From an uncultured Clostridia bacterium (GTDB taxonomy: Bacteria; Bacillota; Clostridia; TANB77; CAG-508): a DNA stretch of 64,000 nt. Under the pieces are notes generated by a model, which worked only from the letters and a program-made list of their open reading frames with translations, made no database searches and was not told where the DNA came from. Where the stretch lies: assembly GCA_947627295.1 (NCBI GenBank), contig CANQVJ010000007.1, positions 43,144 through 107,143 of the forward strand, given 5' to 3'. Shown here one piece after another: positions 10,601 to 21,379 of the stretch. Position 1 is the first letter of the stretch; each line of letters starts with the position of its first letter. The position numbers and the translations under genes were made by a program.

Positions 10601-13600
10601 CTTTTACTTCTTTTATGTAATATGTTCCTGGTAATACATCTAATCCGTATACCATACCTTTTTTAGCGTATGTTAGTGGGAAACCTGGTTCATCAACTTT
10701 TGTAAGTTTTCCATTAATATATGTTTCTGGTAAGTAACTACACCAGTTTGCTCCTGTATCATCCCATGGATTTCCTTTGAACGTGTCTGTAGTATAGTTT
10801 GAAACTTTTTGTGTTGTATATGTTGTTGTTCCGTCTTCATTAAATATTACAAATACATTCATATATCTTTCATTAATTTCAGCTGCAGTTCCTTTGTTTT
10901 TAAAGTAATCCGCATTTACATCTGGGTGATATATAATTGCATATGATGCTCCTGCTAATAATACATTTTCACGTTCAGCATTTGATTTATTATCTGCTTC
11001 AGATGTTTCTTCAGCTATATCTACTTTTTCTTGATATTTGTAGATTTCTAGTGATAGGTCTGTTGGTTCACCTAAATCATTTATGAAGTGTAATTCATGA
11101 TTTGGTAAATCGTTTACACCGTCTGCTCCTAAAACTCTACCTTCTTCATTTATTATAAACATTTGGTCTGCTGACCTACGATAACCATTTGGTGCTATAT
11201 CTTCTATTACTTTATATGTTCCTGACCTTAATCCTTTTAGTTTTATTGATTTATCTTGTCTATTTGGATCTCCTTGGTTACCTGTTATAAATCCTGCATC
11301 ATTTTTATCATATGTAAGTCCTGTAGCTTCAAATTCACTATTTTCTAAGGTTAATCCGCTTGCTTTTACATATAATGGATGTTTTTCATTTTCTTCTTCA
11401 TCATCAGATACCCATTGTAGTACAAACCTTGCTCCTTCTAACTCTTTTGATGTATCTGCTGTTCCGTCACTCTTTGCTGCATATGTTCTAATTGTGATAT
11501 CTCTCGTGATTGGTTCACTATGGTAATCATAATGTGCTCCCTTGTTATCAGGTGTGCCATTATCGAATATATTAAATTGCATTACTGTTGGTCTTTCTTT
11601 CATACCATTTCTTGCAAGCATGTAACCTGCTGGTGCTTTTATTTCTTCTATTTCATATCTACCTGATTTTAGGCCTTGTAAGATTATTGGATAATCTTGC
11701 TTACTTGTGAATTTAACTTCAGGTATATAATCATTTCCGTCCGCTGTTTTTGCTTCAGTTTCTTTTATATATTCTGATGCTGTGAATATTTGTAGTGTTT
11801 CATTATAGTTAGCTCCTGTTGGAACTTTTACAAGTTCTTGTGTTGTTGTATCTCTTATTACATATGTTGCAGACAATATTCCTTTTGTAAAGTCTCTATT
11901 ACCTGATCTATCTAATGCATAGTTGTTTATTACTATTGATTTTGATATATCTACTAGTTTGTTATGATAATCTAGGTTTTTACCACTATCTCTTGGGATA
12001 TTAAATGACATTACTGCATCATTATTATCTCCGTTTTTTGCGAAGTCATATCCTACAGGTGGTGTAATTTGCATTACTACATAGTCACCTGCTGCTAGGT
12101 TATTAAGTATTAAAGGAAGGCCTTCATCTACTCTGAATTTTAGTATTTCGTCATATCTATTTTGACTAAAGTTTCCTGATGTTTCTGGTTGATAATAATC
12201 TATTGTATATGTTCCTGTATCTTTATCATAACCTTTTTCTTTTGTGATTTCTTCTCCATATGTTTGTGCAAGTAATACTGACCTTGGTATTTGAACAAAT
12301 TGACGTGTTGTTTTATTGAATATTACATATGTTCCACCACCTAGGTTGCCACCTTCTACTTCGCCTTTGTCTGATAATTTGTAATTGTTAATTATTATAT
12401 TTCCTGATTGTGCTGCTTCTCCTGCTCTACTTGTGACATTTGAGCTTATTCTTGTAGCACTATTTACACCTTCAATTGATGCTATTTCTACAGTTTCTTC
12501 TGTAGCTTCAGAATTTATGCTTGCTACTTGTGTGCTTGCACTTGCCTTTTCAACTGGAACTTGTTTTGTAGCTTCACCTGATATTTCATATCCTGATGGT
12601 GGACTAACTTCTGTTACTTCATAAGTTCCTGGTATCATATTCTTGATTGATATTCTACCGTCTGAACCTGTTGTTAGAGTTGCTTCTGCTTTTTGGTAAT
12701 TTTCAAACCAGTTTATTTCTCCTTGTGCATTTACATAGCAACCGTTACAGTTTTCTGCGTTTTCATCATCAACTGGATGTACTTTAATGTTTGGATCTGC
12801 TGCATTTATTAATTTAACTGTAAATTGTGCTCCTGAAAGTTTTTTACTTTGGTCATCTGTATCTACTTTTTCTATTATTAATTTTCCGCCGTCTTGCTTA
12901 TCTTTTATTGTTGCTTTGTTTTTGCTTTCAGCTTCTTCTGATTTCATGGCTGATTGTAAATCTACAACTTCAACCTCTTGGATGTAGCTTTCCGCAGACA
13001 GTCTATAGCCTGGAGGTGCCTTTAACTCTATTACCTTGTATTTTCCTGGTTTGATTCCTTTTACTCTTAATCTACCAGTTTTTACTTCTACTCCATATTT
13101 TGCAACTACGCTATCTTCTACATTTCCTGAATCTAATCCTTCTGCACTATCTATATATGCATCAGATTTAGTTGAATCTAACTCAACTGTTCTTTCACTT
13201 TCTTCTTTTAATGCTAATGGATTAATACATTTTCCTTCAAGTGATTTATCTTCTTCATTTGCTGCAGTTACAAGTTGTATTGCGAATTTAGCACCTTTAA
13301 GGAAGTTGTCTTTTTCGTCTGTTTTTTCTATTACTAATCCTTCGTCATTGTAGAAAGTTACTGTTGGGTGGTGATATTCTCTTTTTCTTGTGAATATTTC
13401 TACACCGTCTTCAACAACTTTTTCAATGCTGTTATCTCCGCCTTCTTCTGTTATTGTGTATGTTCTTGATTCGTCACTTTGACCATTTTTTGTTTCTGTG
13501 AAGGCATCTACTCTTCTTAATCCACTGTCATTTACTTCTCTAATTATGTATGTTCCTGGAATTAAGTTTCTTAAGAATATTTCACCGTCTGCATTTGTTT

Positions 13601-16235
13601 CAAATACACAGTTTTTCTCTACTGCGTCTTCATGGCTTGTTACATCATCTCTATAGATGTCTTCTTTATAGTATGTTTTTAATTTTGCACCTTCTTTTGA
13701 TTTGTAATCTCCTATCCATGCATTTTCTGCATTAGGGTCTAAGAATTTACCTTGATAGTAACCACTTACTATCTCTTCGTCGTCACGAATAATGTTTTCT
13801 CTATCTCTATCTGCTGGTGCAAATTGTATTGTGAATTTTTGTCCTTCTAATGCTTGACCTGCATTTATTTCGTCATATTTTGGATCTTTTGGATTTTGTA
13901 CATATTCACTGGCACGATCTTCTTGATATTTATATTTTCTAATGTGTAAACCTGCTGCTGTTTCGTCACGCCAGATATTTTCTGCTATTGGTGCATCTTG
14001 ATATACTGGTATTCCATTGATTCCTGATTCGTCTATTACGAAATCATTATATGTTTCATCGTCTTTTACTGTATTTCCGTCTATATCATTTCTTGCTATT
14101 TCTGTTTTTGTTGGTCCAACTACAATATTACCATTTGCATCTTGTTGATATCCAATACCGTCTGGCTCATTAAATAATTTAGCTTCTTCACCTGAACCTG
14201 TTGTTGTTTCTGGTGGGTCTACTTCTTTTACAAAGTAAGCTCCTGGTACTAATCCTTTTAATTTTATAACACCATGTGTTCCTGAATCAATTAATGGATA
14301 TTCTGCATCTTTTGCTGTTATTGTTCTACCTTGTTGACCATTTATAACTTCAGTTACTGGTGGTATGAAGCTGTGCCTTGGTGCCTCGTCATTCATGTTC
14401 CATGCCATTATTCCTTGTGTATCATAATTAGATAAGCTGTACCAATTTGAATCATAGTTTGCTATGAAGTCTCCTGCTTCATTTTCAGTAGCTGTTAGAA
14501 CTTTACGATCGTATTTGCTCATTGCTTCTTCTTGTGAAATACCTAATTGTTCAAATACTTCATGGTCTCTTTCCCAATCAACTTTCATATATACTATGAA
14601 TTTTGCTCCTGGAAGTAGTACGTTCATTGTTGAACCTAAATGGTATTTTGTATTTTCTTCGTCATGTTCATCTGCTACTTGAATACCTTCTTGGTATTTA
14701 TATATGTCTAATTCGTATTCAGTATTTACTGTATCTGATTTTGTATTTACACAAGGCCATTCATATACTGGTGTTGCTACTAAATCTACATCCACTACTT
14801 GATGTTCTGCATCTAATATATATTCATCTGATTGTGTTTTTGTTTCTCTTACTCTGTATATATAGTTTTCTTTTGGTAAGTTAGTTATTTCAAATCCTAT
14901 ATCTTCTATTGTTGTAAATATTCCAGCATTTGGATTGTCTACAAATGGTATTTCTTGATTTAATTTATATTTACCTGGCTGTCCTTCAATTCCAACACCA
15001 GATGCATTTACATACATTTGAGGATTTTGTGAACTTCCGTCTCTATTTAAAACTTCTATTGTGAATTGTGCTCCACCTACTTTTTTCTCTCTATTCTCAA
15101 CAAATTCTCCTGCTTCATTCTTTTCTCTAGTATATTTGAAAACTCTTATTGTTCCTGATTCATTTACTGGAATTGTCATTTGTGCTTCAAAGTTTACAGG
15201 TGCTGGTGAACCTCTTGTAAAGCTTCCTGGTTCTATTCCTATTAAATCTTGTCCACCGCTTGATTTATAAAATGTTACTCTTACTGGTGTTTCTGTGCTT
15301 ACATATCCTTGTGCACCAGCTGCGTTTTCAACTGTAGCTACTATCTTAGATGTTCCTTTTTCAGCTAATTCATCTGGGTTTATTAATATATAGAATTGTG
15401 CTCCTGTATGTATTTTAGAAGTATCTCCCATGCTTACTTCTGTAAAGTCTGTATCAGTATCTCTTGTACCATAGTAACAACCAACTGGTGTTACTCCGTC
15501 TGCTGCTATTACAGTTATACCTGTTATTGCACCACTTAATTGGTCTACATGTATTGGTCCTAATGCTGATAAGCCTTGATGTTCTCCTGTAGTTCCTCCA
15601 CCTACTCTAGCATTTGGAGTTACTGAGAAATTTGTTGTATTAAATGCACCACTTGTACCCATTTGACCTGATGCAGTATTTATAAATGTTTGTATTTCAT
15701 CTGCATATAAGCTTGCATTTATACCGCCACCACCGGCGTATAATAAGTTGGCATTTCCTTGACCCCATTTAAGTGCACTTATTACTGCTGTATCGTTCCA
15801 TACCATATGTTGTGCATCACTTTTCCTTACTGTTTCTGACTCATTGTAAATATGGTTTGATACTGTATCTACACCTTGGTCTGCTATCCATTTTAATATT
15901 GGCATACCTCTAGTTACTAATCCTGGATAACTATTTATATCACTAAATTTATCTGCTTCAAATCCTATTTGTGTTACTCCGTCTGATGAAACTGCATGGT
16001 CATGATATATTAACATTGTTCCATAGTTTGTTAGCCATTGTGGATTTCTAAAATTCTTAGATACGCAATACCAACCATATGTTGGTGGGGCACCACTTGG
16101 CCAGAATTGTCCACTTGGGTGAACTGCCATTGATATTTGCTCTCCAACAGCTCTCTTTGTTCCCCAAATTGCAAATATACTTATTAATAATATGATTAAA
16201 CTAAATAGTATTTTCTTTATATTCTTTTTCACCAT
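4602..16235 (-). CDS. Giant 3877-residue SpaA/SdrD-B-domain surface protein
   Basis: The start ATG follows AAAGGAGG by seven bases. An N-terminal hydrophobic export segment (about residues 9-25) is followed by a domain with a lone early cysteine (C57, in GWYCVSKN) that may be thioester-like. Then come at least ten prealbumin-like SpaA/Cna-B units, recognisable by their closing strands such as GTYEVTEVSPPSGYEI, GKYKVIELKAPPGYRL and GRYEIEEIKAPAGYML. An acidic Pro/Gly/Ser hinge near residues 2130-2290 includes SGDPSEVSSGDPSEV. The C-terminal part is SdrD-B-like (LEGNVFEDI, GNYSLSGFYPGNYIVKY) and is paralogous to the 1597-residue protein upstream. Such domains usually make intramolecular isopeptide bonds and rod-like stalks. 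The protein ends with ITPPTGKS, matching the VTPPSGKT of its paralogue, but no membrane segment follows. Its anchoring is therefore unclear. No in-frame CGG was found. Confidence 0.9.
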   Translation of the reverse strand: MVKKNIKKILFSLIILLISIFAIWGTKRAVGEQISMAVHPSGQFWPSGAPPTYGWYCVSKNFRNPQWLTNYGTMLIYHDHAVSSDGVTQIGFEADKFSDINSYPGLVTRGMPILKWIADQGVDTVSNHIYNESETVRKSDAQHMVWNDTAVISALKWGQGNANLLYAGGGGINASLYADEIQTFINTASGQMGTSGAFNTTNFSVTPNARVGGGTTGEHQGLSALGPIHVDQLSGAITGITVIAADGVTPVGCYYGTRDTDTDFTEVSMGDTSKIHTGAQFYILINPDELAEKGTSKIVATVENAAGAQGYVSTETPVRVTFYKSSGGQDLIGIEPGSFTRGSPAPVNFEAQMTIPVNESGTIRVFKYTREKNEAGEFVENREKKVGGAQFTIEVLNRDGSSQNPQMYVNASGVGIEGQPGKYKLNQEIPFVDNPNAGIFTTIEDIGFEITNLPKENYIYRVRETKTQSDEYILDAEHQVVDVDLVATPVYEWPCVNTKSDTVNTEYELDIYKYQEGIQVADEHDEENTKYHLGSTMNVLLPGAKFIVYMKVDWERDHEVFEQLGISQEEAMSKYDRKVLTATENEAGDFIANYDSNWYSLSNYDTQGIMAWNMNDEAPRHSFIPPVTEVINGQQGRTITAKDAEYPLIDSGTHGVIKLKGLVPGAYFVKEVDPPETTTGSGEEAKLFNEPDGIGYQQDANGNIVVGPTKTEIARNDIDGNTVKDDETYNDFVIDESGINGIPVYQDAPIAENIWRDETAAGLHIRKYKYQEDRASEYVQNPKDPKYDEINAGQALEGQKFTIQFAPADRDRENIIRDDEEIVSGYYQGKFLDPNAENAWIGDYKSKEGAKLKTYYKEDIYRDDVTSHEDAVEKNCVFETNADGEIFLRNLIPGTYIIREVNDSGLRRVDAFTETKNGQSDESRTYTITEEGGDNSIEKVVEDGVEIFTRKREYHHPTVTFYNDEGLVIEKTDEKDNFLKGAKFAIQLVTAANEEDKSLEGKCINPLALKEESERTVELDSTKSDAYIDSAEGLDSGNVEDSVVAKYGVEVKTGRLRVKGIKPGKYKVIELKAPPGYRLSAESYIQEVEVVDLQSAMKSEEAESKNKATIKDKQDGGKLIIEKVDTDDQSKKLSGAQFTVKLINAADPNIKVHPVDDENAENCNGCYVNAQGEINWFENYQKAEATLTTGSDGRISIKNMIPGTYEVTEVSPPSGYEISGEATKQVPVEKASASTQVASINSEATEETVEIASIEGVNSATRISSNVTSRAGEAAQSGNIIINNYKLSDKGEVEGGNLGGGTYVIFNKTTRQFVQIPRSVLLAQTYGEEITKEKGYDKDTGTYTIDYYQPETSGNFSQNRYDEILKFRVDEGLPLILNNLAAGDYVVMQITPPVGYDFAKNGDNNDAVMSFNIPRDSGKNLDYHNKLVDISKSIVINNYALDRSGNRDFTKGILSATYVIRDTTTQELVKVPTGANYNETLQIFTASEYIKETEAKTADGNDYIPEVKFTSKQDYPIILQGLKSGRYEIEEIKAPAGYMLARNGMKERPTVMQFNIFDNGTPDNKGAHYDYHSEPITRDITIRTYAAKSDGTADTSKELEGARFVLQWVSDDEEENEKHPLYVKASGLTLENSEFEATGLTYDKNDAGFITGNQGDPNRQDKSIKLKGLRSGTYKVIEDIAPNGYRRSADQMFIINEEGRVLGADGVNDLPNHELHFINDLGEPTDLSLEIYKYQEKVDIAEETSEADNKSNAERENVLLAGASYAIIYHPDVNADYFKNKGTAAEINERYMNVFVIFNEDGTTTYTTQKVSNYTTDTFKGNPWDDTGANWCSYLPETYINGKLTKVDEPGFPLTYAKKGMVYGLDVLPGTYYIKEVKAPPTTSKGTGEPGIDKQKTLTAEEADKQINSKKDAETRSDWVIDESPAQIVNVNSATNEGLSQVTFRDETATGLHIKTKNKDDKSVKGKQFTIQLIKTSDRQDEKRISQAYEGCFMNPNALEGYNTREGARINTGRKNEVYIEPKYDGYKPGREIDSHEKAVEAGYVFTTSDADGEIYIRNVVPGTYKIREVTPDDLQKVRVETKKKNGGEDEIIEYGEYYYTEGTADPAYLIGSVEKVKQQGVEVFTRKKEYSHPVVTFYSEGGDLADNPDGPPEGYDPTNPDTPEEKPSGDPSEVSSGDPSEVSSGDPEEQPSGGPVKPSDAPEEEGGGRPAPNPEDQPGDEPGEEPGDDKPFVEPEIEWNNNVDVTFEDKKEPEESPSPPSQPDIPTPESPGTPTDITPVPGTGGYLRKVILKAEGVGLEKFRFKFDEKRIDEENYPEVINNTEFYQHDGATTHCHFYECEHQDSWVSNEFEPGGGHCVVHGYHEASHIPPYEERRKAFNDSCKAANSAHEAREAMLTEHEHLYLTDENGYIYFVGNIIPEGDDGKGRFTADEDGVVENPYFDVEGPTIVIDDTSSQYLHKNERIRMDLEGFVFLDVPEESKRGDSPNDGDHIYGSGDEKVSPVEVRFISDDGIEYAKPVMTGPDGKYRLRINLKDEGGNRKSQRAIEDVVRSGYIEFTYNGMKYQSVFSPTLEDTSNGSHALEKLDDRQSFNDRFKTIVSDNGQVEQNNIEAGDTSIKFEPNGTDPATGYVYKRKVRYEGKVSGAINASGEAADPCGNGEYTTTNLPGRTPEPGASQEQDNSKDDGYADPGQCGIITSKQLTDNNNKYQIKADTQTAGEQRLSQYNVDQDTIKDINLGLFTRTQPDISITNDIEQIQVMQNGYIRYYQYEEKTNDQATVDQYLGNEEYDERFKTNKKSEIKARFQDNYTFIYRREVYPSEVQLIPEINPDKPIEIHVIYKTIISNQAGEKFEMRPTELVSFYDNRYAEIKDVTQEMFKYYGKEAEYNAGGQFHVDSWNDSSQFATGNQPIGAKQNTEERKNEDASEVSSQDQNTELIEKGGLSAKYAYINDEQRYIPGGQSRTIYTDYKLEREPMTKLFTNDGREYGVPLLLYNYIEVNAYTTHRHQESERPGLNENYGSIDLDSVAGNHKPDDFNTYEDDNDDAPVFDLSLTDSGNRVLEGNVFEDIAKEEDSGAISGAEAQQWIGNGLRDGEDKSVKHVRVELVELEHSGDKFTERLSDVKDQSPNGEYQEADNLTAYLRDTNQWSYDSDFQNPEENNDYDNGFSVDKDVRRAVVYTDENGNYSLSGFYPGNYIVKYTWGKDSVIVGKEITEGTGEAKTYPQQYKATTFNDQARYDKETGEVRWWLDHSDYENKSSATDEMAERVYTDEQTEVVGNGDDTDRNLDASDNAQRAVTYPSLERTADGEKDDNLALHMTSRTARFEIPLEDEEDNIHQTPDKVPTTNDITGGADTDELNAYTDGDLNNGKEVVIKDLDFGIVERPTQDMTIDKKIERMRVVLQNGNVLIDTTTDGDDDHKNQEIKGSFVNSIYIAPEANVKNERDNSASEEYGRKVNTLGTIGTLKSEIDKEIMYNSTLEIKYNYKIKNEGYVDFITASNTNKESNDLDIHYQDAKNNTYYTFTDSAPDPSVIKPKELPGGVDSRLAHTTNQVEARPTMILDFLDKKLDFRKTPDETPTLAPKENDSWERISPNIDGTISEGSNKSQRERILDHMLDNEDFSGNELYEAKVEAGEYQNNVLGGAGQDNSNPDKTLANNELRLQAINQKYLTVLRDATAQNINDLLAESGQINATNSNKQYELDFEDNNVFTWLKAGEEQEIKFTAQKVLSEDDNDQEFFNAVELLQLQKTAGEIPEYNMEGNLIPTQTPTISSLLDPSNPTDSDKNTFDLTTRIDFIDPEPANGGPTDDSGNPNQDRIEIEADASTAAVTTITPPTGKSASDVKLLKEMVESKDMQIPLDYVRRKMMLKYYIETHK

Positions 16236-16253
16236 TTCTCTACCTCCTTTCCT

Positions 16254-19200
16254 TTAAAGTCCTTTGAGTATTTCTTTTTCCAGTTCGTCTAGCTTTGTGT
16301 CTTCTCTTGTTACAAAGAATACTCCTACTATAAACATTGCAATTATTATTCCTATTAATGAAGCATATATTACTGTTCCACCTGTTTTAATACTTATTAT
16401 TAAATCTGCTGAGCTCATGTCGTTTTCACCTTGGATGTTATTTCCTGGAGTTGAGTTAATATCTGTTATGTTTTCTTCATTTAATGCTTCACCTATTTCT
16501 GCTGTGTTTGTAACTGTTCCTGTGTTATCTTCTGTCATTGTTTTTGTTAGTGTTAATTTTACTGTTTTGCTCTTTCCTGGTTCTATTATTTCATTTGATA
16601 AACTATTTGTTTTTAATACTGAACCTTCTTGGTACCAATCTTTGTTCATTTCTGAACTAAATTTCATATCTGATGATAAGTGGTCATCTATTGTTTTTAC
16701 ATAACCTGGTACTTCTCCTACATTTGAAGCTATTATTGTATATTCTACTGCAACTGTTGCTCCATTTATTTTTTTACCGTCTAGTTCTACTTTTGCTAGT
16801 TTTTCTTGATTGTATGGTATTTCTTCTGTACCATCTTCAGTATGAACTATTACTTTTGAAATGTATTTATCTAGTTTTAAATCAAATTTTCCGGTTTCTA
16901 CTAGGCCACTGTTTACATTTGTTTTGTTTGCTCCACCTACTATTATTGTATCTGTAATTCCATATGATTTTTCTTTGTTATCTATGTTTAATTCTTTTGC
17001 TACTGCTTTTGATGAACTTAATTCTGATACACCTTCTTTTTTGTATTCTGTTGGTTTGTATTGTGCTGTATCATAATCAAATGCTACTACATAACTTCCC
17101 TGTGGAACATTTTCAATTGAGTAAAATCCTTTGTCGTCTGTATATGCTACTACTTCATTTCCTTGTTCGTCTTTTAGGAATTCATTTGTTTTTGTATCAA
17201 TTAATTTTACTGGTACATTTGGTATTGTATTTTCATAAGTATCTTTTGAACCATTTTTATCTTTATCTATCCAAGCATATCCTGATACTTGTTTTGTTTC
17301 TGCCTGATTTTGTGTGCTTTGATCTTCTCCTTTGTTTTGTACTCCTGTTGTTATTGCTTCTGTTTCTCCTGTTTTTTCTCCGTCTGTATATACTGCTGCT
17401 TGGTTTTGATATTCTTCTATTCCATTTTTAGCTGGATCATACATTGCTTTTGCTTTTATTGTTAGCATTTTTTGCTCATATCCTTCAAGAGATGTTAAAT
17501 ATGTTATTTTGTGTGATTTTACTTCTACTGGTTCTTGGTTTCCATTTTGGTCTGTTACATATACTTCTTGAATTACTAATCTATCTGCTAAATTATCTTC
17601 TACACTTACATATTGTCTTAGATAATCATCTTCATTTGATATTAATATGTTGTATTCTACTTCTTCACCAGATGTTATGATGCTGTTTCTTGCTGTTGAT
17701 TCCATTCTAATTGATACGCCTTTTTCTGGTTTGATTTTGTTTTCATATATATTTGCTTGATATGTTTCTCCGTTTGCTGTAACTGTTGCAGATACTGGAG
17801 CTACTGTATTTTCTCCTGTTTCATTTGCTGTAAATCTTGCTACTAATTCTTTTGTTTCACCTGGCTCTAATTTTTCTATTCTTATTTTGTTGTTATTTAT
17901 ATTTTCGTCTGCTGATGTTTCTGTTAGACCTTGTTCTTCAAATTTTAATTGGTCTGTATATTGCCATTGTGCTTCTACATTTTCTACTGGTTCACTTGAC
18001 TCATTTGTTATTTTTAATACTGTTTGTAATTTTTCTCCTTCTGTTGTAACTACTTCTCCTTCTGTTTTTGTATATACTTGTACATCTAATGATGTTCTTG
18101 TTTCTTGTACTCTTATTTTTATTGTGTTTGAATTAGTACTTGTATTTGCATAGTTTGTTGTTAATCCAACTTCAAATTCTGAACCTTCTTTAGCATCTGC
18201 ATTTACTTTTAACATAAAGTCTATGTCTTTTGTTTCACCTGCTTTTAGTTCTTCTATTGTTCCTTCTTTTGTAGTTCCTGTTGGTTCATATTCTCCTGTT
18301 TCACTACTTACTTCTACAAATGTTGTTCCTTCTGGTGCATTTGCTGTTACCTTTACGTTTTGTGCATCTTGCTTACCTGAGTTTGTAACTCTTGCTGTGA
18401 AGTTTATTATTTCTCCTCTTTTTACTTGTGCTTGTTCTTCTATTTCATCTCCACCTATTGTTCCTTTTAATTCTGTTTTTACTTGTGGTCCTTCTCCTGT
18501 TTGAAGTGAAATTATTGATGCTGGTATTTCATTTGTATTATTTGTTTCTGGTTCTACATATGTTACTTTATATCCTTCATACATTTCTCTGTTATATGAA
18601 AGGTCGTCTCCTAATTTTATATCATAGCTTAGTTTATATCCTTCTGCCATTTGCATAGTTGGTATTTGTACTAAATATTTTACTGTTGTGTTTGGATTTT
18701 CAATTTCAGTTGTCCAACCATTTTGTGCATCTTCTAAATTGTCATTTGCATTTAAGTTTGTTGTGTAATATATTTGAGCTTTGCTTAAATCTCCTTCAAC
18801 TGTTAGTGGTGAAAGTAGAGTTCCTTCCATGTTGCTTGTGAATTCTCTTTCAGATGTTATTGATGTTTCTCCGTCTGTCCCAAATGTTCCCATTACTTTA
18901 ACATCTCTTATTTCTCCACCGTTATTGTTTATTATTTCATGTTCTACTCTTACAGAAGCTCCTGATATTGTTCTATCTACATTTTGTACTATTCCTTCTT
19001 CATTTCCTAATGTTTCAACTCCAAGTTGTGGGATAGAGTTTGCTGTGATTATTGATTTTGGTGATGTTATTTTTACTGGTAATTCTTCAACTCCGCCGTT
19101 TTTTAATTGTGTTCCCTTTTCATTTGTGTATGTCATTTTGATTTTGTCTTCTTTTGTTGTTGCTTTACTGTTTAATACTAGGTTTGCATCTACATATATC

Positions 19201-21114
19201 ATTGTTCCTTCTGTACCTAAGGCTTTATGTTCTTTTTGCTCACCTGTCATATTTACTCTTATTGCTTGTTTTCCTTCTGGTGTTGTTTCCATACCACCTG
19301 CTACTTGGAATTCATCTCCAAATAGTTTGCTTATGCTATTTACTTTTACTTCTTTTACATCGCTTGGGAATTCTATTAATACACTTGGGTTTGTATATAA
19401 TTCTTGGTTTTGTTTGTTTGTTTGAAGTGTTGCTCTTATTTCTACATTTTCATTTTCTTGTGCTGTTGTGAATTCATTTCTACTTAATTCTAATGTTGCT
19501 TCTGTTTGTGGTTCTTTTAATTCTAATGTTGCTTGAGTTCCTTCTTTACTTATGTTTGTATTAATTTCAGCATTTGTTCCTAAAAATCTTATTTGGTTTA
19601 TTACTTCTCTTGGACTGTTTGTTGTTCCATTTAATGCTTTTACATTTCCTACATATAGTTTTCCTTCTATTTGTGGCTCTGTTGTTTCTATTATTATTTG
19701 TTTTTCATTTTCTCCGTAGTTTACTACTATGTTACCATTTTCGTCTGTTTCGTTTGCAGCTCCTATTTCAGCAATTACTTCTCCGTTTGGTCTTTTTATT
19801 GTTACTTTACCTTCGTTTCCAAGTAAGCTTAATAATTGCTCTTTGTTAATTGCTGTTGATTTATATCTTGTATCTGCAAGAATTACTCCTTGGCCAGCTT
19901 CGTTTAAAAATGTATTTGTGTTTGTATTTAATGATAGAGATGTTATTCCTTCTATATAAGATACATTTATTTCATTTATTTCTCTATATTCTGTTTCTTT
20001 TGCTTCATTTTCATATAGGTAACCTTTATATATTTCATTTTCTAAGTAAGTTTGAACTGTAGCTATATTTCCAATTGGAGTGATTGTTAAGTTTTGAGTA
20101 TCTTGTTTTTCTACTGCTTGATCTTTTGTATATAATTCAGTTCCTACTTTTGCACTTAATGTTATTCCGTGTTTCTTGAACAGGTGCTGTACTTGCATAG
20201 TGATATAGTAATGTATATTGTTTTTCCTTAGCGTCCCATTTAATATTGTTCTCTGCTGTTTCTACATTTTTGCTTCTTAATGTTATTGTTCCGCTTTGTT
20301 GGTTATACATTACTTCTTCATCTGCTACACGCTCACCGTCGATTAATGCTTTTACTTCTTGTGGTTTTTCTCCATTAATTACTGGTGCTTGTACTTCAAC
20401 TGTTTCTTCATTTCTTGGTAGTACTTCATTTACTACATTTGTTTTTATTAATTGTTGCAATAGTGTGCCATTTCCACCTAAGCTAAAGTATTTTTCTATT
20501 GATTGTGCTACATTTATTTCTGTTGTTTCTTTTGTCCATGTTGGTTTTATTGTTGCACTTCCCTTTAGCTCTCTTTCGTTTTGATTGATGTCAACATAGT
20601 TTCCTTCTAATACAACATTTACTTCTTTTTCTAAATAATCAGTTTTTATTTCTTCTTGTTTTTTGAAGTCAATTGGAATTTCCAGTTTTGCTGTTGTGTT
20701 TGATGAAATGCTACTTACTGTTATTTCATTTGCTTCTTCATTTACGTTTGTTATGTACCTATTATCTAATTCTTTTAGTTTTTCTACATTGATTTTAAAG
20801 TTGGCATCTTCAAACTTTATGGTTGCATTTGGCACTGCGAACTTATCTTTTACTTCTATTTGTACTATTAAGTTCTGCGTTTCTTCTATGTTTAGATTTT
20901 TTTGATATGTAGTTCCGCCTTGCTCTTGCTCAAAGTATGCATAGAAATTAACGTTTTCTCCTTTTTCAATTTTTGATTGAGTTTCTAACTCTTCAGCTAC
21001 TGCTTTAACTATACTAGTTCCTGAAATAGCATAATTGGCAATTATTATTGTGAAAACAACAACAATTGCTACTAGCTTTTGAACTAGCTCTTGATTTAGT
21101 TTAAATTTTTTCAT
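16254..21114 (-). CDS. DUF11/SdrD-B-type surface protein, read through a +1 shift at CGG
   Basis: Two overlapping frames (N-part from ATG 21114, C-part ending 16254) form one protein of about 1619 residues if the C of the in-frame CGG at 20167-20169 is skipped. This joins PVQETG to ITLSAKVGTEL. The paralogue at 26193-29891 is continuous over the same junction, with ITLESKVEDQKIY aligned. Features are a basic N-terminus with a membrane or signal segment (about 13-33), long beta-rich DUF11-like repeats, an SdrD-B domain (SGYAWIDKDKNGSKD, GFYSIENVPQGSYVV), and a C-terminal membrane helix followed by charged residues, without an LPXTG motif. The stop is 18 bases before the giant gene, so the two are co-transcribed. 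Without the shift the product stops after 325 residues and would be released without an anchor. Confidence 0.8.
20167..20169 (-). other. +1 shift site, in-frame CGG followed by A (surface protein)
   Basis: The zero frame reads ACA CGG AAT and hits TGA eight codons after the CGG. Reading ACA, skipping C, then GGA ATA ACA continues the long frame. Confidence 0.7.
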
Positions 21115-21258
21115 AGCTCTCCCTCACTTCTTCTTATAAATTTACCTAATAATATCTTAGGGACTTTTCTAAAAAAAATCAAGAGGTGTTTTTCGAGGAT
21201 TTTTTCAGGCATCGTTTTTGTTGTTAGGGAAGCTCATTTCACGGCTTTTTAAATTTTT

Positions 21259-21287
21259 ATATTAAAAAATGATTACAATTTTGTAAA
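21259..21287 (-). promoter_or_regulatory. Possible SigA promoter of the second surface-protein pair
   Basis: The minus strand has TTTACA (21282-21287), 17 bases, then TAATAT (21259-21264). It would give a leader of about 135 bases before the ATG at 21114. The match is moderate. The rest of the 265-base gap holds the upstream terminator and no recognised riboswitch. Confidence 0.4.
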
Positions 21288-21334
21288 ATTAAATCGAATT
21301 TTTGTAACAAAAGTCGAAAGCTATTATTTCCGCA

Positions 21335-21369
21335 AGAAAAAAGAAGCCTAAGGTTAACCTTAAGCTTCT
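21335..21369 (-). terminator. Rho-independent terminator after the first surface-protein pair
   Basis: The minus strand has AGAAGCTTAAGG, TTAA, CCTTAGGCTTCT and then six T. The near-perfect stem (21342-21369) lies 11 bases after the stop of the 1597-residue protein. Confidence 0.92.
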
Positions 21370-21379
21370 ATTAATTTTT

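Noticed and set aside
21115-21340. Cyclic-di-GMP riboswitch in front of the second surface module
   Set aside because: The leader lacks the conserved GEMM core; only short unrelated similarities were seen.
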